From NCBI RefSeq assembly GCF_000611645.1, contig NW_014013204.1, positions 14,378 through 28,540 on the forward strand: DNA of 14,163 nucleotides. Direction: 5' to 3'. The notes beneath the pieces are model-generated. The model was not told the DNA's origin. It saw only the letters and a list, made by a program, of their open reading frames with translations, and made no database searches. This document shows, piece after piece, positions 1 to 9,600 of this stretch (positions are counted from its first letter, which is position 1; each line of letters begins with the position of its first letter). The position numbers were made by a program, and so were the translations under genes. The stretch comes from Monoraphidium neglectum. Taxonomy: Eukaryota > Chlorophyta > Chlorophyceae > Sphaeropleales > Selenastraceae.

Positions 1-1971
1 GGATCAGCAGCCGGCGCGCCCGCCGGCGCCGTGGCCGGGCCGGCCGCCCGCTCCTCGTGCAGGGTTTGCTGCACCGGGGCGCCCTCCGGCGCAAAAGGCA
101 GCCGCCGCGGCCGCGCCGCCGGCCCGAGCGGCAGCGGCGAGCGGCGCCCGAGATCACCGCCGCCACCGGCCCCGGGGCTCGTCGCCACAGCCGCGGCCGC
201 GGGCGCCCTCGCGGGCGACGCCGCGCCCCGTGGTGGGTCGCTGGCCGGGCCGCGGTCCTCAAGTGACATCACCACCCGCAGCAGGGCCACCTGGTGCGGC
301 GGCCGCCCCAGTGTCCCAAGGGATAGTCCAAGGGAGCATAAGGAAGCGTGGAGCCCGTCAGAGGTGTTGCGGCAAGGCGCCAAACGGGAAACTCCGGGCT
401 GATGTCTATCATGACGCAGATTGTGCCGTCAGGCAGCCTGGATTTCATGGCATAGCTGCTTTCCCAGCAGTGAGGGCAGCAGCATGGGGACAGGTACGCC
501 CCTGGCTGCCCATCACGCAGGTTGCTTAACATAACCCAAGTCTAGGCACGGCTTCCCCTTGCTTGCTCCCCCTTTCCAGCTTCAACTGCATTTCCCAGCA
601 GCAAGCTCTTTGCCGCAAAGCTCCCGTGTCTACCCTGGATTCCGCAGACACACACCGGCAAAAACGAAACACCTCCGTGATGCGCAACATGTGCAAATCA
701 GAGGACGCTCGTATCGCCCCCGCACCTGCACGCGCTCCTCTGCCCCCGCCAGCGCGCCGTCGCCCGCGCGCGTCATCAGCGCCAAGACGGGCGCGTAACC
801 GTCCACCCAGGCCTCCTGCAGCAGCGCTGACAGCGGGACGGATGCCACTCCCAGAAGCGTGTCCGCGCCAAACCTGGCGGGCGGGCCGCCGGGTTCGGCA
901 GGAGGGGCAAAGCGGGTTGAAGCGTGCCAGGTCAGCGCAAGAAAATCGTTGCACATGCCGCCGTTGCCGCCGGCGTTTTCAAAACCCCGATGGCCGACGC
1001 ATGGAGGATGCAGCCACGCCGCCCTGAGAGACGATGAGAATGCAGCTGGTGCGGGGCGCCGGGCCCACGGCGGCAAGGTGGGGAGCAGCAAACTTGGGGG
1101 CTCGCGCAAAGGGGAGATTAAGGGATGGCGCGGTGCCCACCTCTCCTTGTGCCACGCCTCAAGGGTCAGGCGCGGCTCCCCACCCAGCAGCGACGCCAGC
1201 GCCATCACGCCACAGCTGCGCGAGGGGGGCGCGGGCGCAACAAAGGGGGTTCGGTTGGACGGAGCAGCCGAGCGCTTTCAGAAGCCAACGGCCGGGCAAC
1301 TGGGGACGGCCAGGTGAAGGGGTGGTGGGCAGAAGTCGTGTGCAATCGTACAAACAACCAACCACCGGGCGGCTTGCCGGCCCTGATGGCAGCAGCGCAC
1401 ACGCCGGGAGACAGATACGGATGCATGCTGCGTCACGGCCACCTGAATTCGAGGGACACGTGGCCGTTTGGCAGCGCGCCCTCGCTGCCACGGGCAATCT
1501 CTACCGCCGGCCGCGTCCGCAGCGGCGCCGCGCGTGGCGGGACGCGCGCGTTGCAGGCGGCCAGGAAGCCTGCGGGGAGGGGGTCGCGCCGGGGGCGAGG
1601 GGCGGGGCACGGCTGAGCAGTCGGGCCGTGTTGTGTGCTGTGCCTGCTCGGCTGGATGGAAGTCGGATGCGCAAGCCCGGCAGCCTGCGCCTGCCTAGTG
1701 GCACCAGCACCCCGCAGCATCCGCTAGAGATCGCAAGCCGGATGTTCAATGCCGCCACCTCGCGGCTGAACCTCAACCCTAAACCCTAAACCCTGAACCC
1801 TTGACCCTCACTCAGCAGCTCGGCGGGCAGGTGTGCCTGCACGTAGGCGGTCGCCAGGTTGACGGGCAGGCGGCGCCCCGCCTGCAGGCTACGGACGTCG
1901 ATGGACAGGGAGAAGCGGCGCTCAGGGTCACGCGGCGCCTCTGCGCGCTCCACAGCTTGCGCTGCCCTTTG

Positions 1972-2023
<52 letters not shown>

Positions 2024-2131
2024 GGTGGTGACGCCGGCGACGCCTGGTGGGGGGGCTGCCCCTGCTGCTGCTGAAGCTGCTGCTGCTGTTGCCGGGGTGG
2101 CGACGCTGGCGACGCCTGGTGCGACGGCTGC

Positions 2132-2170
<39 letters not shown>

Positions 2171-3235
2171 AAATCCATTCGTTCCGCCTGTCGATCTTGC
2201 TTGTGCTGCAGCTCGTGTAGCTTCTTTTCCTGCCCCTGTTCCTGATGCCGTTGCTGCGGTTCCTCCTGCCTCTGCTCCTGCTGCTCCTGCTGCTCCTGCT
2301 GCTCCTGCTGCTCTCGCTCCCGCTGCCTGTGCTCCGCCCATTCTGCGTCTTGGCTCTCCTGTGGCTGCTGTGGCTCATTCACCCCCTCCTCCTCCTCCTC
2401 CTGCTCCTCCTTCTCCACAACCTGCACCTGCGCCGCGCCGGCCTCTGCATGTCCGGATTCGACCCCCGAGGGCGCAACCAGCAGCTGCCTCACCCCTAAC
2501 TCGCCGTCTACCATCCTCGTCAGCCGGTGCTCACTAGGCTCGGCCCCACTCCCCCGCTCACCCGCACCGGCCTGCGCGCCGCCCCCGCTGCCGCCAGCCG
2601 CAGCAGGCGCGTGCGAGGCGCCCGCGTCGTCCCTGGCGGCCACGTCGCCGGCACCCGCGCCGGCGTCAGTCTGCAGCCGTTCTCGCTCCTTGGGCAGGTC
2701 AGATCTCAGGCTGAGCCCGGTGGAGCCCGCAGAATCCTGATCTGGCTGCTGACGCCCCAGCGACAACCCTCGCTGCTCCTCCCATTCGTCGTCCACGTGC
2801 GCTCGGCCCCAACGCTGCGCCTCCGCCACGCCCCGGCCACCGCCGCTGCGGCGCCGCAGGCTCCCCGGCCGCTGCGGCCTAGCCGCGTCGGCCGGCGCGG
2901 CCGCGGCGGGCGCCGCGGCGGGGGCGCCTAGCGGGGCTGTGATGGGGAGGAGGCTGGAGGTGCTGCTCTCGGGAGAGGCGAGGGGCGGGTCCTCCCCAAA
3001 GCTGTACGCGACACGCAGCCTGGGGGCGTCCTGCAGCCGGGAGCCGCTGAGCTGCAGCCATTCGGCTGCGTGGCAGGGCCGCATGGGCAGGGCGGAAGGG
3101 GCGGCCTAAGGCGCTCTGCTGGAGATGCGGACCACGCAGCGTTGCACAACAAGCCCGCTGCAGCACCCAGCTCACGCTGACCGCTTGTCCCCAGCTTGAT
3201 AAATGCGACAACCCGCATCCATGTACTTGCATGCA

Positions 3236-3275
<40 letters not shown>

Positions 3276-3627
3276 CGCGCGCGACACAACCGCTGCGACG
3301 CGCAAGCGTCCGCCCACCTTCAGCATTCTTGCCGTACTGATGGCGCATCTTCGCGTCCCGCAGGTCAAGCACCACCCAGCCCAGCCTAACGCCGTCCCGC
3401 CTCAGCACGCTGACTTTGCAGCCGCTTGCACCGCTCGCCTGCAGGCGCCGCAGCTGGCCGCGGTCCTCCACGGCCCACATCAGCGTAGCGCCCCAGGCGT
3501 GCGCGTCGCCGCCGACGCTGTAGCCGGTGGTCTTCGTCTCGCCGCCGAACTGGGCGCTGCAAATAAGCGCCTGGAGATCGCCGCCGAAGCCGCGGCCCTC
3601 GAGGATGGTGACGCGGAAGACGTGCAT
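1..3627 (-). CDS. CEP120: CEP120-like centriolar protein with C2 domains (3' end beyond window)
   Basis: Family role: CEP120 is a centriole/basal-body assembly and elongation protein; the Chlamydomonas counterpart is, from memory, UNI2. Exons by position: 3627-3318, 3065-1812, 1569-1443, 1215-1141, 873-726 and 290-1 (open at the edge). They give about 734 residues, and junction phases (1,1,2,2,0) all match. Residues 1-130 form the first C2 domain: it opens MHVFRVTILEGRGF, contains GWVVLDLRDAK, and continues across the first junction as AEWLQLSGSRLQ, as in CEP120. Residues ~131-487 are a low-complexity acidic and Q-rich linker. Residues ~488-652 form a second C2 domain of the CEP120/DUF3668 kind: FSLSIDVRS, then LTLEAWHKER, FGADTLLGVASVPLS and VVMSLEDRG (human: VELWHKDK, LLLGIARIQLS, VTLEDYG). 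Residues after ~652 are Pro/Ala-rich; the coiled coil expected next is not reached. The ATG at 3627 is chosen because the C2 strand starts right there. Odd points: the polyQ linker and telomere-like DNA in intron 2. Gene identity is fairly sure; exact splice sites are inferred. Confidence 0.82.
291..725 (-). other. Intron 5 of the CEP120-like gene (435 bp)
   Basis: It is bounded by GTGCAG/GTGCGG at 725 and CACCAG/GTGG at 291. It joins EERVQ to VALLRVVMSLEDRG in phase 0. It is the longest intron proposed in the gene. I see no coding motif or repeat inside it. Confidence 0.7.
1770..1811 (-). repeat. Interstitial degenerate telomere repeats, TTTAGGG type
   Basis: Read on the minus strand from 1811: GTGAGGG, TCAAGGG, TTCAGGG, TTTAGGG, TTTAGGG, TTGAGGT. 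Two units are perfect plant-type telomere heptamers and the others differ by one to three bases. The tract begins exactly at the 5' splice site of CEP120-like intron 2 (1811-1570), so it is transcribed but spliced out. It could be a remnant of a telomere insertion at a repaired break, or local expansion from the splice donor. Confidence 0.85.
1975..2169 (-). repeat. CAG tracts and a 72-bp tandem duplication encoding the polyQ linker
   Basis: On the coding (minus) strand, 16 uninterrupted CAG codons occupy 2022-1975 and 12 occupy 2169-2134, with shorter Q runs between. The segment coding HQASPASPP is present twice, 72 bp apart (for example 2030-2049 and 2102-2121), so the linker grew by tandem duplication of a 24-codon unit as well as by codon slippage. 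A further EQQ-type run is encoded around 2276-2310. The reading frame is kept throughout. Confidence 0.9.
3237..3273 (+). repeat. (AC)n microsatellite in CEP120-like intron 1
   Basis: About 17 AC dinucleotides lie within intron 1 (3317-3066, minus strand), so the transcript carries (GU)n some 45-80 nt after the 5' splice site. It is followed on the plus strand by a short alternating GC run. Confidence 0.95.
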
Positions 3628-4284
3628 GGCTGGCGCGGCACGCGGCGTTGTGGGTGCCTGCGTCGGCGACTACCGCTATTCCCCTGACTGTCAACAGCAC
3701 GCGCCGCTGTGCAGACCGGACAGGCTGCAGGTCGATTGAGCAGCTTGTGTGTCAAATGCGCTACACGTTGGCTTTTGAATAATTATTGCGCCAGATCAAT
3801 CTGGCGCAACAACAGTCGCAGACGCGACAAAGACTGCGATGAGCTGCACAAAGTGATGCGATGCGAGCTTGTGGTTGTGATTTGATCAAGTGCACATTGC
3901 CCTCCACTCGTGCATGTCATGCTCTTCAATTCCGCCGCTTCAGTGCTGTTCTCCCTGCACGCCCAGTGCCGGCGCCGTGCACACACACGCCCCGGGTGCT
4001 CAAAAGCGCCGTGCTACGCCGTGCTGGATAGGCACAGATCAGCCATACTGGCTGAACAACAGCACAATGGCCCTGCTCGTCATCTTGACTAAGCGCCATG
4101 GGGCGGACTGCAACCAGCCCCGGGCGCCCCTGTCACCTTCGCACGCGGCCCGCCAGCCCGCACAACCCCTGGCCGTCCCGCGCATTGCAGCACCGCCGTC
4201 TGATTACGCTGTCCTCCGTCAATCGTCACCCACTGCATGATCGGGCCGAGCCGTCCCGGGACGCGTCACCCGCGCCACGACTCG
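3628..4284. promoter_or_regulatory. Intergenic region: SDR 3' flank and CEP120-like promoter/5' UTR
   Basis: This is 657 bp between two minus-strand genes. No ORF in it has convincing coding character. It should hold the 3' flank of the SDR gene on the right and the promoter of the CEP120-like gene on the left. The only marked structures are an AT-rich palindrome and the adjoining inverted repeat at 3778-3809. No tRNA, TATA box or known motif was recognised. Confidence 0.5.
3786..3809. repeat. Perfect 11-bp inverted repeat (hairpin or dimeric site)
   Basis: The arms TTGCGCCAGAT and ATCTGGCGCAA are perfect complements separated by CA. An AT-only palindrome, AATAATTATT, overlaps its left end at 3778-3787. 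The site lies about 160-180 bp upstream of the CEP120-like ATG, so it could be a promoter element bound by a dimeric factor or a 5' UTR hairpin. No known factor is assigned. Confidence 0.8.
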
Positions 4285-4289
4285 TTACA
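4285..4289 (-). terminator. Possible TGTAA polyadenylation signal overlapping the SDR stop codon
   Basis: Chlorophyte mRNAs commonly use TGTAA shortly before the cleavage site. On the minus strand the SDR stop is within CTGTAACG, and I saw no other TGTAA in the following 657 bp. A five-base match is weak, and use of this site would give an almost absent 3' UTR. Confidence 0.2.
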
Positions 4290-6256
4290 GCGCCGTCATC
4301 CCCCCGTCCACCATGAGCACCGCCCCGGTGATAAAAGACGCATCCGACGACAGCAGGAACGCCACCGCGCCCGCCACCTCGTCGGGCGAGCCCATGCGCT
4401 GGATGATCAGGCCGCCCTTCATCTCATTCATGATCTGATCAGGGGCCTTTCCCTGTACAATGAGGGAAGACGCAGGGGCGAGGCGACGCACGGGCTCTGA
4501 ACAGGCGCCCAGGGCGCAGCGCAAGAAAAGGAGGCGGGGGCACAGGCAAACAGGGTCTCGCAGAGGATAGGGTGAGACGGAAGCGCAGACAGGCCAGCGC
4601 CGCAAGAGCGCGGCAGCACCCCTGGCTCGCGACGACAAGGCCTGATCGGCCAAGCCGGGCTTAGACAACCATTGCAGCGTGGGATATCCGCACGCAATCT
4701 GCAGGGATGCAGCCATGAGCTCGCACCGCAAACAACGTCTGCCCCGACAAACTATGAAACAGGCTCGCCCAGCACTGCCACAACACCGCCACGCCCTCTC
4801 TCTACAGTACTGCACACCCCTTAAACCAGCATACCTGTGAGTGAGCGTGCTTCTCAGTGGCCTCCGTTAAAATCGGCCCTGGGCAGACGGCGTTGACTCG
4901 GATACCATGCTGACCCAAGTCGAGGGCGCAGCAGCGCGTCAGCTGCAGTATGGCGCCCTTGGAGGCGGAGTAGGGCACGAACCCCGGCTGCGCTATGAAA
5001 GACGAGATGGACGCGAGGTTGACAATGGACCCACCGCCACGGCCGGCCGCCTTGATGGCGCGACCGGCGTGCTTGATGCAAAACTGCGGCGCGGCGCGAG
5101 GAGGAGGGGGGGCCGTGTGGTGCGGCGCCGCGCGTGAGCGGCTGCCAGGGTGTGCTGTGCTGTCCGGAAGGACGAAAGCTGATGGGTCACGCAGGGTGCT
5201 CCGCCGTAAATGCAGCCAGAGCCGTTTCTTGATTTGTCCCAGCCGACAATTTCATCCCATCCGGCAACAGGGGCTGGCACGCGTGTGCTTGCACACGCCA
5301 CTGCTGCTCGGCTAGGACCGGCAGGGGCCAACCCCTGCCGTGCTGTATGGGTCACCCATGCTTGACCCTGCTGCCCACTAAAATAATTTGACGAGGGCCC
5401 TGTCAGGCTCACCGTGTAGCCCTTGACGTTTGTGGCGAAAGAGAGGTCCAGGTCCGCCTCTGTGACGTCTAGCGCGCTGCTGAACACAAACCTGCGGCGT
5501 GCGAGCGCGACGTGCATACGATTGAGAGTTCCCGGCAACTGTGTTGGGATTCCTGCACCCGATTACATCGGCGGTGAGTGGCCTCACTATGCTTTATGGC
5601 TGTCATTATGGTGATTGTGACTCCTATCACGCCCGCCCCGACCCATCGGCCCAGGAGTCCTGGACACAGCTCCACATCGACGCACAATCACATCCACAAA
5701 CGCATGTACCCACACATGCACCCACCAGACACACATACGTACATTGCACACACACACATACTCATGTAACACACTGACACATACACACCTGGCGGCGTTG
5801 TTGACTAAATGGTCCAACCGACCGCCACCAAAGCTCACTGCTGCCTGCATCAAGGCCTCCACCTGGTCCTCTTTTGACACATCCACCTGCGCCGCATACA
5901 TGCGTGCCGTTTCAAATCATCCGCCATAACGCAGATGCACAGGGGCCCGCGGAAGCGCCTCCCGCAGATAAGGACGCCGATGCCGTGTGAGGCAGCAGCT
6001 GTAAGTCACCCGTTGCAATGCAGGTTGGAGGGACCATCCCATTGCTCGCCTGGATCGCGAGCGCCTTGCCGCCCTCCAGTGTCAGCTGCTGTGCCACTGC
6101 CTGAGCGCCCTCTAAATCCGTGTCAGCGATCACCACGGCGGCGCCCTCGGCCGCCAAGCGCCGCGCCACGGCGGCGCCGATGCCCTTCGCAGCACCGGTA
6201 ACCACTGCCACGCGGCCCACAAATCGCGGGCAGCTGGACGCGCCTGCAGAGGACAT
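4285..6256 (-). CDS. Classical short-chain dehydrogenase/reductase (SDR), five exons
   Basis: An NAD(P)(H)-dependent oxidoreductase; the substrate cannot be told from sequence. Exons: 6256-6050, 5886-5789, 5491-5413, 5083-4835, 4452-4285, totalling 801 nt (266 residues plus TAA), the usual size for a classical SDR. Rossmann glycine motif TGAAKGIG is at residues 20-27. Asp45 at the end of the second strand (VVIADTD) suggests NAD(H) over NADP(H). Also visible: DV at 71-72, NNA at 98-100, and a catalytic tetrad Asn123 (NVKG), Ser153 (NLASIS), Tyr166 and Lys170 (YSASK). PGP follows RVNAV, and the C-terminus is the standard [18 protein letters not shown]. No targeting peptide is obvious in the first 12 residues, so it is probably cytosolic. 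The first intron (6049-5887) starts with GC, not GT: CAG/GCGAGC joins ALAIQ to VDVSKED, which is exactly the family alignment. The gene diverges from the secreted-protein gene at 6688. It resembles FabG-like and cyclic-alcohol dehydrogenase SDRs, but many subfamilies look like this. Confidence 0.9.
5695..5790 (+). repeat. CA-rich degenerate repeat in SDR intron 2
   Basis: This stretch is mostly CA, CACA and CATG variants on the plus strand. It occupies the 5' part of intron 2 (5788-5492) on the coding strand, where it reads GTGTGTATGTGTCAGTGTG directly from the splice donor. Confidence 0.85.
5887..6049 (-). other. GC-AG intron 1 of the SDR gene
   Basis: The 163-bp intron is bounded by CAG/GCGAGC and GGCGCAG/GTGG. 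Joining here gives [10 protein letters not shown] in phase 0, which matches SDR alignments. The GT sites downstream would add unaligned residues. GC donors are a known minor class of U2-type introns. Confidence 0.75.
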
Positions 6257-6687
6257 AGCTTGACCTTAAGGCTGCCAGGAGGATACACCAGCGGTTAGCG
6301 CTGCTGTCGTCGAGCGGACGCCACTGCTGCTGCTGCTCGTGCTGCAGCTGCTGCTGATGCTGCGTGCCCGCCTGGCACGCCCTCCAGGTCCAAACCAAAA
6401 TCTTTGGTGGGTCACACCAGCTGCCTCTAGACAAGCTAGACTTCCACGACATCAGCAAGCGAGCTACGCTTTTGAATTGCCTGATCTTATCGCCTGTGCC
6501 TTCCCACCCAGCAACGGTGACCTGAAGTAACTTGGTTCGAGCTTGGGCTTTGGCAGCGCCCCATGACTGGCCCAATCTCATTTCGTCTACGATAGTGATG
6601 TTCCGGACGTTCTGCAGCTCTCGAGGCCAAGAGTGCAGTGTCACCCGACTTTGGCCAGCGAGGATCTGGTGCCCACGTCGAATCGCC
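6257..6687. promoter_or_regulatory. Divergent promoter region between the SDR and the secreted-protein gene
   Basis: This is 431 bp between two start codons that point away from each other, so it should contain both promoters and both 5' UTRs. A CTG-rich run lies at about 6325-6361, nearer the SDR start. No TATA box or other named element is evident. Reading frames cross it on both strands, but they lack conserved motifs. Confidence 0.6.
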
Positions 6688-9600
6688 ATGAGGGCCGTTC
6701 TGGCTTCGATATTGCTGCAGGGAGCACGGGCATGTCTCGAAGGTGCGTTTCCACACGCTTTGTGGCTGCTTGTGGGTTGCAGCATGGGCTGCTTCGCTCT
6801 TTGCCCTTGCCGCCCTCGCCGCAGCCGCAGCCGCAGCAGCAGCAGCAGCAGCCGTGCTCAGGCAGCCGCCATCCATCCACGCCAGCGCGTCCTGCCCGCC
6901 TTCGTTCCGCACGCACAAGCCCCGCAACCCTCCGGCCTGCGCCTGCGCCTGCGCCTGCTCCTGCACCCGCAGCGTCGATACTCAAGGCTGGTGACATCAG
7001 CGTGCAAATCAGCAGCCTGGTCATGAACGACAAGGGCGGCTGGGCGGCGGCCGGCTCGGGCCCCACCAAGTACTCCCTTCCGACGCCGGGCCCTCTGCAG
7101 TACCTTCTGGCATACGGGTGAGAGTGGCTGCCAGCCAGGCAGGCCAGCGCTCGCACCGGGTGCGGTTCAGTTGCCAGCAGCCGCTGGCATGGGGTGTCGC
7201 GGCTGGACTGGTGCTGGCGCCAGTCTATGGTACTTTTGGGCTCCCAAGTGGCGGCGTTCAGTGATCCTCCTTTCCTCCCTGCCCCCATCTCGCAGCGGCA
7301 AGGGCGCGGACGGCAAGGGGCAGGCGTTGTGCCTCCAGAGCCTGTCGGGCATTGACCCCTGCCGCCGGCAGGACAACGCGACCAATAGGACCCAGCTATT
7401 TGGGCAGGGGAGCCCCGGCGACTGCTTCGACTTCAATACAGGTGAAGCCGCGGCAGCATGCACACTTTTGGCGACCTGGGGGCTGCGGCGCGGCAGACGC
7501 CTCTGGACGGAAACCGAGCATATGCTGTGGGGGCGAGCTGACAGCTGGGGAGCATTGTGCGGATCAAAGCCGGATACGTGCATACATGCAACGACGGGGC
7601 ACCGGCGCACCAGATGGACTCACTGTCGCTACCGCAAAACAGGGGGTAAGTCCTCCTCCCGAAGCGCACACAACCCCGCACACACGTCCTCGCACGCGCA
7701 CGGGGCCGCCCATGTGACCCACAGGCGCCACCAAGCTCGTGCGCAAGGCCTTGGCCTCCCGGCTCGCCGGCGTGGCGTGCCCCAACTCGAAGGACAGGGC
7801 TCAGGGGGCCGTCAGCACCGAGTGGCGGCTGGCGCAGGGCCCAAAGGGCAGCTTGACCCTCACAATGATGGAGGACAAGCAGGTGAGCGCGCACGTGTGC
7901 ACGTGTGTGCGTGGGTGTTTGGGTGGGTGGGCGCGGAACGCTTGGTCGCGGCGTGAGGAGTCTGGTGGGGAGGCAGGGGTGTGTGTGCTAGTGAAGGGGG
8001 GCGGTGGAACGCGGCGGTTCGAGCCGGGTGGCGGGCAAGGTTGGCAAGAGGCTGAGCGCGCGTCCACCACTATGGGCGTTGCCGGAGGCGCCTCGAAAAC
8101 ACCGCCCCTCCCGCGCCAACACTCGCCGTAGCTCCGTTTCAAGTGTTTTCATCCCGCCCCTGCTCGGCGTCCACGCGCTCTCTTTGCGCAGCAACCGGCG
8201 TGCAAGGGCGCGAAGCAGACGCGGACCCAGCGGACGGAGACCACGACCCTGAAGCTGCTCACCGGCTGCCTGCTCGGCACGACGCCCCCAAACTGCACGG
8301 CGGGTGGGCGAATTCGGCTGTTCAGGCCCAGGCTGCACTGGGCCTGCAAGCGTCTGCCGGCCTGAGTGTGCGCCATGCATGCTGGTGCTTCCTCACCTGC
8401 ACGCGCACTTCCTGACCAGATTATTTCAACCAATTGGCACACAGGATAACAACAGGATAAGCCCTTCATTTTTGATTTGTGATGAGCCGTTTCAATTTGG
8501 GCTATGCTTGTGCAATCAGTACGGCCTTCATCCCCCCCCCACCCCGCCCAGCGCTCTCTACTCCCCCCACCTCACAAAAAACGCCACCCACACGTCGCGC
8601 GGCACACCCACTGCTCCCACACTCCGCCCGCGGCTCGCGTTCAGGCGTCAAGTCCTGCCGGGCGTGCGGCGCTGGCCAGGTGCTGTGGAGCAACTTTGAC
8701 CAGAACGCGCAGGAGCAAATAGAGGTGAAGGGCTCGCAGACCCAAGCGCGGCGCGTGCGAATGGGCATGCCACGCACCTCCTTAACCTTGACCTGCACAG
8801 CGTGCGGCGCGTGATTAGTGCACGGCATGTGTGTGATGATTGAGAGTGCGTTGGGGCGGCAGGCTTGAACTCACGGCAGGGTAGACCGAAAGTCTCCAGC
8901 CGCTTCGCCTCTGGCTGTTTTGTGTCAGGGCTTCCACCCATCCGCGACGCATCGTTGATCCATCCGCTCTGTGCGCACGACGCACCTTTGACCCGTCCAC
9001 TCTGCGCTACCCACCTCGCCCTCTTTCTCCAGATTTGCCTTGATCAATCCGCGACCTGCAAGGTCGGCCCCGAGTTTACAGGCTGCCCGCCGGGCTTCTA
9101 CGGCGCGGCCATCGCCCCCAAGGCATCAGACGGCGTGCAGTGCCGTCCCTGCGCGCCTGGGACGTTCAGGAGCGCCGACGACGGCCCCGGCGGCGACGGG
9201 TCGGCGTCGGCGCTGCTGAGCAGCTGCCTCGCGGTGGGCGCGCCGGGGGCGGGGGCGGCGGGGTTTCGAGGCTCGGGAGGGCAGTCATAGGGTGGCAAGG
9301 CAGAGTGAAATGAGCATGCATGTAATGGAAGAGTATGCATGGGGTGCTGAGGGCAAACTGTATGCATGACAGAAGCAAGCCTGCTGCCTGGCGCGCACAC
9401 GCGCTCTGGATGCCGTTCCCCACACATGTCTCCGCCCCCGCTTGACTTCTTCAGTGCCCCTCTGACAAAGACTCGGGCTGGGCCGCCGCCGGCTGCCGGC
9501 CGTGCCCGCCCGGCACCATCGCCAAGCGGAACAGCTCGCCGCTGCAGTGCACGCCCTGCGTGGTGGTGAGCACCAAGGCGCCGCTTGCTGGTTCGGCACG

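Noticed and set aside
31..1789. Several long plus-strand open frames over the first 1.8 kb
   Set aside because: They are shadows of the minus-strand CEP120-like exons and introns; none shows a domain, while the minus strand aligns exon by exon.
6123..6785. 220-residue minus-strand frame across the divergent promoter
   Set aside because: It overlaps SDR exon 1 in a different frame and has no conserved motif upstream of the SDR start.
6743..6994. Hydrophobic and polyalanine frame that looks like a signal peptide
   Set aside because: It starts with GTG, not ATG, lies inside the inferred intron 6743-6972, and its alanines come from the CAG tract read in another frame.
6633..7117. Longer first exon with a polyglutamine N-terminus for the secreted protein
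   Set aside because: The frame is open and cannot be fully excluded, but its apparent start at 6633 is doubtful and it would place polyQ and AP repeats ahead of a secreted protein. The spliced model gives a signal peptide with matching phase.
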